Of a DNA stretch of 64,000 nt, positions 10,250 to 22,563 are shown one piece after another. Position numbers and translations under genes: made by a program. The first letter of the stretch is position 1; each line of letters starts with the position of its first letter. The stretch comes from Nematostella vectensis (taxonomy: Eukaryota > Cnidaria > Anthozoa > Actiniaria > Edwardsiidae). A model generated the notes under the pieces. The model ran no database searches, was not told the origin of the DNA, and was given only the letters and a program-made list of their open reading frames with translations. The stretch spans positions 15,186,494-15,250,493 of the forward strand of contig NC_064040.1 in assembly GCF_932526225.1 (NCBI RefSeq), read 5' to 3'.

Positions 10250-13200
10250 ATGGTGCTGTGCACATCGGGTGCCCCACACAAGCAAGATGGCCCATGGGCG
10301 TGGCTGGTGTTGGCCTGTGTGTTTATGACCGGGTGGCTGAGTGGGGGAGTTGGGTACAGTTTTGGTGTCTATCTTCCTGTGCTTATGGAGGAATTCAATG
10401 AAACAAGAGACAAGGCTGGTAAGATATACCCTAGTTTCAGAGCCTCGAATGAAGCCTTTAGGTTAACAATGAGCTATCGAGGCCCTGAATGAAAGGTGTT
10501 TGGTAGTAAGATTTTTTTTATTAAAATTCACACATTCGCTTCCTGATTTAAAACCTTTGGGAATGGTGCACAGTTTTAGTTAACGAAAGATCACATATTA
10601 CATCCACGGACCCAGGTTGTCGCAGAGATCGGGGACACAGGAAGCTCCCCTTTTTCTTTCGTGTTCGCCTGAGGATGACTGTGGGATGTTGAGAGGAAGG
10701 GAAATAAAACGCATTAATGTATATGAAATAGAAACATTTGAACACAAAAAAGGAAAAAAAAAGAGAGAAGGAAAACTTGGCGGGAATTTCATAGGAACGC
10801 GCGCTCTGATTGGTTCGCTATCTCGGAAATTATGGACAGTATTTCACCGCTAAAACTCGGAAAATGAGTCGATTTGTAAAATTACCATAAAAAACTTCCT
10901 TTTTGCAACCGAAGTTGCGGGGCTTTACATTAAAACGGCATTTTTTTGCTAAAATTAATGTAGATTCAGTGTCATAGGCTGAGTACGCGGGGGGGGGGGG
11001 GGTACTCAGCCTGTGTTTGGGTATAGGGGTGCCGCTGGGGGTTTTGAAACCTGACCCCGTTTAGGACAAAAATTCTGAAAAACCATACACTGTTTAGGAC
11101 AACACCCTTGATTTTAGAACCTTGTTTTTAGGACAACATCCCTCAATTTTAGGACCCTGTTAGCACGTGAGAGCAAGCAAGGCAATCAGATCGGCGGCGG
11201 GATAAGCGGTTACGAGTTTTAGCAAGGCAACGAAATCGGTGCCATGTTTAGGACAGCCTTGCTTCAAATTATAAACCCTGTTCAGGACAGAGAGGCCTGA
11301 AATATATACCCTGTTCAGGACAGAGAGGCCTGAAATATAGGACAGAGAGGTAAAAAACCATACCCTGTCCAGCGGCACGTCCCCGTCTCGCCCATATAAG
11401 GGAGTACCCCCCGGAGTCTTTACGGAAAATCGGCTTCAATACCCCTGTGTTTTCGACAATTTCCCGCCGAAATGAAAATTGCTGAAATTTTATTTGCGAT
11501 AAACAAAAGTCATTTTAAGCTCATGCACCTGTAAACGGCTTGCCCAAGGGGTCCACCCCCGGGGACACCACGGGGATTGTAAAATTGGAGAAACCATCCC
11601 GATGATTTCCCCCTGGGGAAGAGAATTTTTCATTTACCCTTGTTAGGTTCTTTTTTGCATTGCAATCCCTCTGCCATCTAGCAGTTCTTAGAAGGTTGAC
11701 AATATATTTCACCTTGAAGTTGAGACATACCTAATTTTTTTACGATAATTTGTCATGAACGTTCCAATGAAACACGTCAACTTGACAAACTTTTCCCCGT
11801 AGTCACATGCCAAATTCCATGCACTTTTCTCAAGAAATTATGGGTGATATTTCACTCGCCGTGAAACAATCCCTTGCAGCCGTCACAACAGATCATAAAT
11901 CTAAAAAAGAGAATAAGTGAATTAGCACCAAAACTATACGACATAAAATGCTTTATAACCAGCGCATGTTTGCTGTTCTACAATCCCTACCCTGATTGCA
12001 ATTCCGTTAGCATGTTGTAAAATATTGTGCGCCAATACACAGATCATATTTTTGGTAGGCAGACCCGTACGCAGATCAGATTTTCTCTTCCCGTGAAAAC
12101 AACAATTCGAAGAAAGCGGTTACGAGACACAAGAAAACAAATAAAAGATACACAAGGAAACTAAAGGGGCTGAGACATCGATAAAACGTGATTTTACAAA
12201 CCTTTTCGACACAAAGCACACAAACAAAAAACGTCTCCCAATGTCTTCAGTGGAGGTTCTGTATTTCGAGGTGGTTGAAAGCATTCTGTGGAAAAACAGA
12301 ATCGATTTAAATGTCCTTAATCTTCAGAGCGAACGAAATCGGCAAAACTGATACGAACATCAACAAAACTGTCAAAAGTGATGCCTCGTCTCGCGCGACC
12401 ATTAAGGTAAACGAAGTCGGAAATTCGAGAAAATGATTACAGCAAATGTCTTGTTCAGTCCCCGCCAAGTATATACTAAAACAATTATTCTCCTCAGTCT
12501 CAGCGAATAGCTATTCACTTCGCCTCCGGCAAATAATTTTCAAATATCTTGAGGTTTATTAGCAGGGGCGGTTAGGGTTATTTTCGTGATCCGTGAACGG
12601 CCTTTTCGTTTATCGTGAATCGTGAAAAGGACCAATTAAAAACCGTGATCCGTGATTGCTTCCTTCGCCGTGATCCGTGAATGGCGAAATTTGATCAGCG
12701 TGAATCGTGATCTATGCTCTTTAAAAATCGCGAATCGTGATTTCCGAGTAAAGATGGATCCTTGTGGTTAGTTTATCAGTTTATCGTGAAACTTGATTTC
12801 GTATAAGAGCAAGTGGCCGATTAAGAACACCCAGGCCCGATTTTAGGGAATAAAGTACCATTTATATAAGAACACATCCAGACTGTAAAATGAAAGTTGT
12901 TCTTATATGAGAAAATATCAAAGACCCACACTACTTTTCATTGCACACATAATAGTCCCACCCAATCATATATATATGTAACAAAATATTAAACAAAATA
13001 CTGTTTTTTAATCAATTTTTCGCTAAAATTATACTTCAGATCTCACATTTCCTGAAAACGCTTATTCTATTTAGATGTATTTGATTATAAGGGCTACCCG
13101 TTTAATTGAATTTATCACGCTTCGTTCTTGCCTTATCCCCATATCTTAATACAAACACTCCATCATCATCCATCAACTTCTGAACTCTTCCTTTTCCAGC

Positions 13201-15790
13201 GCTCGTCTGCTCACTCCAGTTTGCCACATTTCTATGCCTGATTGCAGTATCCAGCCAACTCTGCGAGCGCTATGGATGTCGGTTAATCTGCGCCATTGGT
13301 CACGTGATCTCGGCTACGGGATTTGTGTTGAGCTCGCTGCCTCGTAGCATAATCCCTTTGTACTTTTCGCACAGTCTCTTCACGGCGTTTGGAAGCAGCT
13401 GTATCCAAGGGTCGGGATACCTTATCATTGGCTTATACTTCAAGAAGCACCGCTCCTTGGCTATAGGTTTCGTAGCTAGCGCAGTGGGCGCTGGCGCAAT
13501 CTGTTGGGGACCCTTAGCACAGTTCTTACTCGGGTTCATGAGCTGGAGGAACATTTTCAGGCTGATTGCGGGGTTGTACGTCGCACTTTGTTTTCTGACG
13601 ATCTTTTTTGATCCTAATGTGGAAAAAGATGGGCAGGAGCGGGAACGAAATGTGGAAGGTCGGAGTTTCTTTCGGAGTATGTTCGATTTATCGATATGGC
13701 GAGGGCCGATTTATGCTACAGCTGTTCTTTCCAACATGATCGCGTCCTTTGGACATCACACAGCAACAATCCACGTGGTATGTTTGTTTGTTATTTATTT
13801 TATTTTATGATAGCCTTCTGTCATTCGAGATATTCATTTTATCATTTTATCTTGATTCACTTTATGCTTGGGACCGGATTCACTAAACGGATTCACAAAA
13901 GAATTTGCCAGTGGTCGTTAAAAAGCGTATCAACATTCTTTTTCTTTGACTGTTTTTGCTTTTTCCAACCCCTAGAAGAACTGTGCGATTTCAGTGGTAC
14001 GAACTTTTCAGAAGTCAAGAGCCCAGGTCGTGACAGCTTGAGAGTATTAGCGGTGTAAAAACCTGGCCCTCTACATTGGGGACTGTGAGTCCCTAGTCTT
14101 CACTGATAAGGGGACGTACCATCTTCAGGGGCACGAAATCGCCCTCGTAGTTTGCTTATGAAGTGTTTAGAAACATTGTAAAAAAAGCGCTTTAAAAAAT
14201 AGCATTTTCATTGAATCCTCTACGCGTAATTAACTTGCGTGACATTTCTTGTTGTTTTCAGGTTAAGTTTGCCTTGGAATTGGGTGTAAGTGCGAGCGAG
14301 GCCTCGTCGCTTTTTGTGTTTTTCGGTAGCACATCAGTCATCGCGCGGATAGCGGTAGGTAAACTTTGCGACATCAAGTGGATCAAGCCGATTTACTTGA
14401 ACCAGGCAGCGGAGATTACAAGTGGTGTATCCACCATACTCTTGACTCAAGCCCGTAGTTACCCAGGGCTTATCGTATTCTCCATATTCTACGGGATAGC
14501 AGATGGCACCTTCAGAACCACGCTGAATGTGCTGTTAATGAATAGTGTTGGGCCCAAGCGAATGGCGTCTGCTTTTGGCCAAGGGAACATGATGATCTCG
14601 TTTTTCGCGGCGTCAGGTCCCGCGCTTGCTGGTAAGAGTACAATGGACTCCCAATGAAACCCCTCCGTAACTCGATATCCCTATTAATCGTATCTTCGGT
14701 ATCTAGAACTCCCGACTACCGCGATAACTCGAAGACCCAGCTCGAATTCCCGATAACTTGAACGGGGGTAATATTTTTGATAACTTGAAATTCCGATAAC
14801 GCGAACCTTCGGTAATCCAACTCTTTTTGACTTCAACCTTCGGTAATCCAACTTCTGATGACTTGAACCTTCGGTAATCCAACTCATGATGACTTGAACC
14901 CTCGGTAAGCAAACTCCTTATAGCTTGGACCCTCGGTAATCCAACTCCTGGTAGCTTCATCCCTCGGTAATCCAACTCGTAATAGCTTGAACCCTCGGTA
15001 ATCCAACTCCTAATAGCTTGGACCCTCGGTAATCCAACTCCTGATGACTTGAACCCTCGGTAAACCAACTCCTGAAAGCTTGGACCCTCGCTAATCAAAC
15101 TCCTGGTAGCTTTTACCCTCGGTAATCCAACTCGTAATAGCTTGAACCCTCGGTAATCCAACTTCTGATGACTTGAACCTTCGGTAATCCAACTCCTGAT
15201 AACTTGAACCCTCCGAAATCCAACTCGTAATAGCTTTAACCCTCAGGAATCCAACTCCTGATAATTCGAATCCTCGGTAACTCGAGCTCTCACTCGATGT
15301 GTTGTCTGTTTCTAAGAATTTTAACACCTTTAACTCTTCCTATGCCAGAGTCGATACTTTGTCTGTGTTGAAGACTGTGGTTGTTCTATCCGCTGGTGTC
15401 AGTTGGGCTCTTAAACGTAAAGCCTGTGTTGATGGCTGTGATAGTGATGGATGGTGATGCTGGTGTTAATTTTAGGTGCGGGTGATTGTAGTGGTAGCAA
15501 TGCTCGTAGATATGGGCGATGACACTAACGGTATGGATGAAGTTGTTACCATTGATTGTCTAACTAGAAGATTTTGGATAGGTCTGATGGCTGATCATTT
15601 CGACTCATACATCCCATCATTCTACATGGCCGGGAGCATTACCATATTTGGATCATTTGTCTATGCGGCATTGCTATGCGTACGACCAACCGCTGACCAG
15701 CCTGCAAATGAAATTGAGATGGCACCAAAGGAAGACCACGTCTACTCAAACAGCAATAACGCCTGCCAAACAGAGGATACGCACTTGTAA
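10250..15790 (+). CDS. Monocarboxylate transporter-like MFS protein (SLC16 family)
   Basis: Four exons, 10250-10418, 13200-13777, 14262-14631 and 15582-15790, join in consistent phases (1, 0, 1) to give 441 residues, a normal length for the family. Residues 13-18 read DGPWAW, the acidic-Gly-x-Trp-x-Trp signature at the start of helix 1 of monocarboxylate transporters. A first half of hydrophobic helices, a charged central loop (NVEKDGQERERNVEGR) and a second half with FGHHTATIHVVKFA and DGTFRTTLNVLLMNS follow the usual two-bundle layout. The C-terminal tail is hydrophilic. The family moves lactate, pyruvate, ketone bodies, aromatic amino acids or other small acids across the plasma membrane; substrate cannot be read from the sequence. 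Donors are GTAAGA, GTATGT and GTAAGA. Exon 4 was placed so that G|LMADHF continues PALAG. Intron 1 (2.8 kb) and intron 3 carry repeats. Confidence 0.88.
12560..12745 (+). repeat. CGTGATCCGTGA motif cluster
   Basis: Inside intron 1 of the transporter gene, the motif CGTGA(T/A)(C/T)CGTGA recurs about ten times at irregular spacing, interleaved with AT-rich bases. It is a local degenerate repeat with no coding or structural assignment. Confidence 0.6.
13978..14150 (+). mobile_element. Decayed tRNA-derived SINE copy
   Basis: The body matches the better SINE at 22096-22319, notably CTCTACATTGGGGACTGTGA, the following TCCCTAGTCTTC, and ACCATCTTCAG. The tRNA-like head is recognisable but mutated (CAGTGGTACGAACTTTTC). 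It sits in intron 2 of the transporter gene, immediately before exon 3. Confidence 0.65.
14790..15275 (+). repeat. 31-bp minisatellite in transporter intron 3
   Basis: About sixteen degenerate copies of a 31-bp unit centred on CGGTAATCCAACTCCTGATG then ACTTGAACCCT. The copies create long artificial open frames on the minus strand that are not genes. The array ends about 300 bp before exon 4. Confidence 0.85.
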
Positions 15791-16707
15791 CCACAGGGGT
15801 GCAGCCGGGTAACCTTCACGTGACCATCGGGTAACCTTAACGGGTAATCTTAGGGTCGGACCATTAGAAAAGTGAAGAAGACAAGGGGGCAAGAAACAAA
15901 TAATAGCCATACACGATGAAAAGCCTGGAAAAGAATGCATGCAGTCCTAACCAGACAGAAAAAATGCAAACAACGATAAAAAAAATTCAAGTACGTCTAT
16001 GAGACAAGAAAAAACACATACACGACAAAAATCTCCCCACCCCCACCCTCCCCCGCTTTTGTAATGGTCCGCCGCTAAAGGTCTATAGCATAACAGTGGG
16101 ATTATATGATATGAATCAGTTGTAGCCTTGAAAAGTCTCTGTATGATCATCGAAAGATACTCGAGGTCACCTTTCTTTCTAGCAGAAATTTCGTGTTCTA
16201 ACGCTACGTTGTGTATCTCATAATGTATTCCATGTTCATGGAATACATTATTAAACTATTACACTATTTAAATTTGTAAAATTCTGGGTTGAAACAATTC
16301 TGATTTGAAGTTAATGATAAATGGAAATATATGAAAATGGTACTTAAAAGAGCAAATATCTAATAAGAATTCATTGTGATTTCAACGAAATAAATTCAAT
16401 TACATTGGTTGTTGTCAACAGCAATTCTAACCCCTAAAACATAGCAAATTGGGTGTAATCGAAGCAATTTTGACAAACAGTCGGTCCACCGACCGCGCTC
16501 CTTGGACCGACCGTTTGTCAGAACCCTATAAGAACGATAAATTTCGACTTTGCAGCGAAAAATTGCAGGGTATTTCTGGCCTTTTGGCCTTATTCTTCTA
16601 TGGCATATATGATTCTGAAGGAAAAGGCTTTTTCTGCCGAAAAAGTTGCCTCGAAGAGTCGAAGGTGTGTTTGCCAGGGCGAGGTGCTTCCTACCCTGTT
16701 GTGTTTT
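15791..16707. other. Intergenic, 3' flank of the transporter gene
   Basis: This contains the presumed 3' UTR of the transporter. A canonical AATAAA lies at 16389-16394 and could be its poly(A) signal, though it is 600 bp downstream of the stop. An inverted pair, GACAAACAGTCGGTCC and GGACCGACCGTTTGTC, at about 16470-16520 forms a good hairpin. No further gene was seen. Confidence 0.45.
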
Positions 16708-17584
16708 AAGGTAATGGTACCTATTATTGGACACTTTAGATTTACGCTAGAATATCTCGCGTACAAAACACAATTGAGTCTTAGATTTTACAGCTAGAAA
16801 TCACTGACTATTACACATAATAATTCTCCAATTTAACAAAAATTCGATGGTTAATTTTGGGAGAAAACAATCGTTCGTAAGACGTGTTGTGAAGCCTATT
16901 ATCGGATACCTAGCCCTATTATAGGACAGCAGATTTCTTCTAAAAAAACAACAGGAAAATCATGCTTCATTTTCATTAAAATACTGCAGACAATAATTGT
17001 TTATATATGGACTTTGCAAAACTCACGATAGTTTTTAGTTTGAGACTCTTTCTTCCCCGTAGCAAGTGATTCAAAACACATGTATAGCGCGAGTGACAAA
17101 CTGTACGGCGAAATGTGAGATTGCTCATCGATCGATCAAATTTACGTTGAATCGTTCGATGATTGCTCGACTGTCCGATAATAGGGAACCGAGGTTAGGT
17201 ACGGACAATTCGAGCTATCCCGAAGTGTCTACGGAAACAGAGGCCAAATAGCATCCTGGGAGATCAACAACAAAATGGCGGATTCGCCGAGCGACTTTCA
17301 TCACGATCGTTAAATCTTGGACTTTTTTATGGCTTCTTTTCGTCCTCGCGCATTCAAGTCAAAGAGAGGATTTCAATCGCCATTTTGCGGTGCGTGAGAG
17401 AAAATTATTTCTAGTTTTGCGAAACAATAAACACTCGTAAAAAGCTTGAATACATGTTTTCTGAATGTTATTTTTTCGACTCGATGGGTCATTTTTCGGC
17501 GTGTTTTCCTATTGTTTGAGATATTTACATTTTTTACGAGTGTCCGATAATAGGGCACTGTCCGATAATAGGTACCACTACCTT
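16708..17584. mobile_element. Non-autonomous TIR transposon, TAAGGTA(A/G)TGGTACC termini
   Basis: Both ends carry AAGGTARTGGTACCTATTAT followed by YGGACA, in inverted orientation (left from 16708, right ending 17583). The motif CCTATTATCGGA recurs subterminally on both sides. The flank is TTAA on the left and TTAT on the right, consistent with a TTAA target with one mutation, or a TA target. The interior of about 0.8 kb has no transposase frame. The AGGTA-type terminus resembles that of the 5-kb transposon at 32300-37371, so a relationship is possible. Confidence 0.7.
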
Positions 17585-17892
17585 ATTACGAGTGGAGAGG
17601 AGGTGAAACGAGATCAGGGAGGAAAATTGCCTAAACTGTTATGAACCACGGCTGAAACGGAACAATCTATGACAACAACTTCAAGAAATTGGCTTTATAA
17701 CAGATATATTCGGTGAACAAATTAAAGATAATATTCGATACAGGAACATTTCGTCTGGTTTGCCCGTGCTATTACGGACATAAGCTTCTTGGTGACTCTC
17801 CAGACGTGCGACTAAATTAATACCTAAAATTAGCGCTGAACTACCATACCATGCACGCCAACTCACTACTCCTCTCCTACGGGCACGAAACT

Positions 17893-18998
17893 AAGGACCT
17901 TGTTTTTATGTTTAAATGCCAGAATGAACTCTATAGTATTCCGAATTACTTTAAACCCTTGCCATCAGTAAGATCGTCCCGCCACAGGAGCAACCTTGAT
18001 ATAGCCATATCGTATCACACTCTGTAAAACTAAGCTATGTCAAAATTTCTTTTCCTTAGAATTCCAAAGGTGAGAAATACGCTCCCTGTAGATATACGCA
18101 TCACGTTATCATTAAGGACCTTGTTTTTATGTTTAAATGCCAGAATGAACTCTATAGTATTCCGAATTACTTTAAACCCTTGCCATCAGTAAGATCGTCC
18201 CGCCACAGGAGCAACCTTGATATAGCCATATCATATCCCCCTCTGTAAAACTAAGCTTTGTCAAAATTTCTTTTCCTTAGAATTCCAAAGGTGAGAAATA
18301 CGCTCCCTGTAGATATACGCATCACGTTATCATTAAGGACCTTGTTTTTATGTTTAAATGCCAGAATGAGCTCTATAGTATTCCGAATTACTTTAAACCC
18401 TTGCCATCAGTAAAATCGTCCTGCCACAGGAGCAACCTTGATATAGCCATATCGTATCCCCCTCTGTAAAACTAAGCTTTGTCAAAATTTCTTTTCCTTA
18501 GAATTCCAAAGGTGAGAAATACGCTCCCTGTAGATATACGCATCACGTTATCATTAAGGACCTTGTTTTTATGTTTAAATGCCAGAATAAACTCTATAGT
18601 ATTCCGAATTACTTTAAACCCTTGCCATCAGTAAAATCGTCCTGCCACAGGAGCAACCTTGATATAGCCATATCATATCCCCCTCTGTAAAACTAAGCTA
18701 TGTCAAAATTTCTTTTCCTTAGAATTCCAAAGGTGAGAAATACGCTCCCTGTAGATATACGCATCACGTTATCATTAAGGACCTTGTTTTTATGTTTAAA
18801 TGCCAGAATGGACTCTATAGTATTCCGAATTACTTTAAACCCTTGCCATCAGTAAGATCGTCCCGCCACAGGAGCAACCTTGATATAGCCATATCATATC
18901 CCCCTCTGTAAAACTAAGCTATGTCAAAATTTCTTTTCCTTAGAATTCCAAAGGTGAGAAATACGCTCCCTGTAGATATACGCATCACGTTATCATTA
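17893..18998 (+). repeat. Five tandem 221-bp copies of a LINE tail fragment
   Basis: Copies start at 17893, 18114, 18335, 18556 and 18777, exactly 221 bp apart and nearly identical. Each reads KDLVFMFKCQNELYSIPNYF in frame 1, a pattern like the end of non-LTR retrotransposon reverse transcriptases. Each then has stops, then RIPKVRNTLPVDIRITLSL. As 221 is not a multiple of three, the array cannot be one open frame. The last copy runs into a further tail (19000-19100, LLSFENKLAVRYSQALQTVF) ending at a TAG. Confidence 0.85.
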
Positions 18999-19100
18999 CT
19001 CTCTTTTGAAAACAAACTAGCAGTCAGATATAGCCAGGCCCTCCAAACGGTCTTCAACGCTGAAAATGCAACTACGTCGGAATCTGTCCGGCCGCACTAG
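18999..19100 (+). pseudogene. Terminal fragment of a non-LTR retrotransposon ORF2
   Basis: The frame continuing from the last 221-bp copy encodes about 34 residues, including SFENKLAVRY and ALQTVFNAEN, then TAG at 19098-19100. This resembles the C-terminal end of LINE reverse transcriptases of the kind common in invertebrates. It lacks all catalytic motifs. The identification is by pattern only. Confidence 0.5.
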
Positions 19101-19117
19101 GTGTATCCTTGCGCAAT

Positions 19118-21905
19118 AGTGCAGGAAAATGGTGCAGAATTGTTCAAATTAATAGTAGGGTTATGAAATTTGGCAGTTTGATTGATCTTTGCACCACGAT
19201 AAATTCTAGATAGGATGGCACGTCCAAAAACAAGTACTTCCAGTTTTATAGGGGTGGAATTGATTATCACAAAAATGAAGGAAACATACACTTAATAATA
19301 ATGTACGGGCCCAAACTTTCTCATGTAGATAAAGGTTTATATATTTCATATTACCGTTACAAGGGCAACGCCCTCACAACGATACTTCGAGAGCTATAGA
19401 GGTGCAATTACTATGATAAAAATGAATATAAAACACACTAAATATGCTAGTTAATGATTTTACTCTTGTATATGGATTAACATCTATGCCGTGAACAGTT
19501 TTTGATGGGATGCCACGCCCAAGTTTGGGTACTTACAGTTTTACAGGCATGTTTCATTAACCCATTGACTCCTGGCTTTTTTGGAGCTGAATTTACAAAA
19601 AACAGACTGAAAACAGATACCTCCCCCCCTATTCTGAGTTTTATACAGCCCGTCAAAGTCAAACACAGCTGCACCTAGTCAGCGGTATCCAAGCTTTCCA
19701 ACAGTGCTTTGCGGTCCCCACTTTTAATCCCTCGTCGATGTGCTGAAGCCAGCACAAGTTGATGGTTGCTTGTATTTTTCATCAAAAATACAGCTATGAG
19801 CATATTAGGAGAGTGTCTCAGGACATCATGAAGTCTTTTGGGGCATAATTGAGTGCCTTGCTTATGGATATTTGCAAGCAAAGGTGGATTCATGATGATT
19901 TTTTCTTGTTTGGCTTTGCCCGGATGAGAAAATAATTTTCTAATGAATCACCACAGCTCTCCTAAATGGTGTCTTTTCTGAAACCAAATTGATTGCAAAA
20001 TTGTTTACACTGCTATTCTGGGTCTGTATGACCTGGAATTGATTCGTTTGGCTTCGGGGTGAAAAGACTTATAAAAAACCATCTGACTTTGGGGAGAGGA
20101 GTGTTGACTGGCCCTCCCCTCGTGAATTTTCCCCTGTATCTCCCAGAATGCTTTGCAATACGTAAACATATTTTCGTGGTTGTACAATCCTTCAAGGAAT
20201 GGGCATTGTGTTTTGAGGCCAAGGAAATGTACCTGGAGGATCAGAATAAAGGTATCTATTTGTGTCTTGAGCTGTGTTTGCTGATCTCTCTCCCTTGTGT
20301 GGTATTTTGAGCGTTTTATTGAGAGGGGTGATTCTGCTTTTCTCTCCTTGTTCGATTTGAGATTTGTCAAAGAACCTGTGCTATTATTTGGCTTAAGAGT
20401 AGATGCCAACACCTTGGTTGGATGCATATCTGCAAGACCATTTATCCCTTAGACTGATGCCTGAGTATCTTCATCTTGTCGTGTTTCTTTTGAATTTATG
20501 AATTTTTTGGGTTGTGGGTACTTCCCAAAGCCGGTACAGGCCGGTTCAGGGGTCAATGTGTTAAGCAAACGATTTTTCATATGGCGAGGTTGAAAAACAT
20601 TTTAACGGAGCTTTGTCACCATGGATCTGTTTATTGACAATTTTTATGACACATAACCACCCAAGCAAACCGTCGATTTCACGTGACCCAGAAAATTCAA
20701 GATGGCCGCCATTGTATAATTACCGTGAAAATGGTTAAGTTAAATACTATTATACATAATAACTAGCGTGAAATCTTTTTATAAGTGCTAGTTAAGTTTT
20801 CTAAGAAACCCTAGCCGATTCTGACCAAAAGAGGGCTGCTATGTTCTTTAGGAATGTGTGATTCCGGAAAATATTTCCCCTTAATTCCCCAATTCCTACT
20901 TAATTAATACGCTAAACAATAGAGGATTCCAGCTCAAAGGTCGCGTGCGCACTACCCTAAGGCACACCTCAACAAACAGAATGAAGCGCACGCTTTTTTA
21001 AAGCATGCACCAAACGAGGTTCGCGGTGCATTACGGTAGTTGAGGAAGTTCCATGGTCAGTGTGCTGCCCTCCCCCCTATCAGCGTCATTTGAAAAAAAA
21101 AAGACTTAACGCTTGATTGCTTTAGCACGAATAGTGAAATGAGCAAGTGTGTATCAAAAGCTCTAGATTTACTAAACAATGGGTTCTGATGCTAAAACGA
21201 AGCTCTTGTTTTCACGGTTTAAAAAAAGTTAAAAGACAAGCTGGATTAAGATTTATATAATATTCCAGATTATGTCGTGAGATTAAAAGTATACCAAGCT
21301 GAAAACCAGAAGAAATTGCTTTCCTAGATATGTTTTCAATTGAATCCTTGAATGTAGCTCTTTATTATATATATTATAATTGAAAGGAAAGTTTTGTTAA
21401 CATAGAGCCAAGTCCTGTTTAGGAGATTATTATACAATGGCGGCCATCTTGGATTGGAACTTGGCGGCCATCTTGGATTTACTGGGTCACGTGAATTTGA
21501 CGGTTTGGACGGGTGGATTAAGGCGAAACTGGTTATGTCATAACGAGTTTCATTAACTAGCATATTTAGTGTGTTTTATATTAATTTTTATTATAGTAAT
21601 TGCAGTAATTGCTCTATAGCACTGGAAGTATCGTTGTGAGGGCGTTGCCCTTGTAACGATAATATGAAATATATTAGCCTTTATCGCCTGAAAAAGTTTG
21701 GGCCCGTACATTACCATTAAGTGTATGTTCTCTTCATTTTTGTGATAATCAATTCCACTCCTATAAAACTGGAGTAACTTGCTTTTGGGCGTGGCATCCT
21801 ATCTAGAATTACTCGTGGTGCAAAAGTTTATAACCCTGCCAAATTTCATAACCCTACTATTAATTTGAACAATTCAGCATAAATTCTGCACCATTTTCCT
21901 GTACT
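19118..21905. mobile_element. Large inverted-repeat (fold-back-like) element
   Basis: The left arm (19118-19456) and right arm (21551-21905) are inverted copies, about 340-355 bp each, beginning AGTRCAGGAAAATGGTGCAG and sharing GTACGGGCCCAAACTTT and CGTTACAAGGGCAACGCCCT. A second, inner inverted pair links 20651-20720 and 21426-21540, both containing CACGTGACCCAG and AAGATGGCCGCC. No transposase frame is visible. A 1,000-bp transposon is inserted in the left half. No clear target duplication was seen at the outer ends. Confidence 0.75.
19557..20564. mobile_element. piggyBac-type 1,000-bp insertion with TTAA duplication
   Basis: The element occupies 19561-20560, exactly 1,000 bp, between TTAA at 19557-19560 and TTAA at 20561-20564. 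Its ends are imperfect inverted repeats: CCCATTGACTCCTGG at the left and the complement of CACATTGACCCCTGAACCGG at the right. TTAA duplication with CCC-type ends fits the piggyBac superfamily. A 140-residue minus-strand open frame (20427-20005) has no recognised domain, so the copy is probably non-autonomous. Confidence 0.8.
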
Positions 21906-22095
21906 CCACCGTCCTGTTGTGATTAGCCATTTAGAGTAGATATTATTAATGATTGCTTGTAATTTTTTTTCTCCAATTTTTCCTTTATTTGTTGTTGGCT
22001 TACACTTGAATTGGAGCCATGCTCTGATGCGTTAACCTTACCGCTATTATAGTGGTAGAAGCCTTATAAATAAAATAAATACAACAATACAAATA

Positions 22096-22319
22096 GTGGC
22101 GCAATGGCTCAGTGGTACGGGCTTCGCTTCTCAAGCAAGAGTGCCGGGGTTCGAACCCTGGTCAGATCAACTTGTAATTTTTTCAGAGGTGTAATAGACC
22201 TGGCTCTCTACATTGGGGACTGTGAATCCCTCGTCTTCTCGGATAAGGACGTTAAGCTGGGGGGACGTAAAAGGACCGCTGGGGACTCTGGCCCGTGGTA
22301 CCATCTTCAGTGACAATGT
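22096..22319 (+). mobile_element. tRNA-derived SINE
   Basis: The head is tRNA-like, with an A box TGGCTCAGTGG (22105-22115) and a perfect B box GGTTCGAACCC (22148-22158), the spacing expected for an RNA polymerase III promoter. The body contains CTCTACATTGGGGACTGTGA and a GGACGTAAAAGGACC segment. The cloverleaf is imperfect and the sequence continues into a body shared with 13978-14150, so this is a SINE, not a functional tRNA gene. Confidence 0.75.
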
Positions 22320-22563
22320 CGCCCCATGACAGGTAATCCGGAATCCGGAATCCATGAAAAAATGAGATATGGGATCCGGAATCCATGAAAAAAATGAGAT
22401 ATGGAATCCGGAATCCATGAAAAAATGAGATATGGAATCCGGAATCCATGAAAAAATGAGATATGGAATCCGGATTCCATGCTGCTGGGATCCGGAATCC
22501 ACGAGAAAAAACCCACATGGAATCCGGAATCCAGAACCCTATTGGAGAACCTGTCATGGGGCG
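22320..22563. repeat. Tandem 31-bp array enclosed by 15-bp inverted repeats
   Basis: The outer ends are the perfect inverted repeat CGCCCCATGACAGGT (22320-22334 and 22549-22563). Between them lie about six copies of a 31-bp unit made of GGAATCCGGAATCCATG plus an A-rich stretch ending GAGATAT. The structure is that of a miniature element whose core is satellite-like. Open frames through it are artefacts of the repeat. Confidence 0.8.

Noticed and set aside
14684-15327. Minus-strand frames reading VGLPRVQAIRSWITEG repeatedly
   Set aside because: They are translations of the 31-bp array in transporter intron 3, not genes.
22096-22170. A functional tRNA gene
   Set aside because: The A and B boxes are good, but the cloverleaf is incomplete and the sequence continues into a body shared with another dispersed copy, so it is a SINE.
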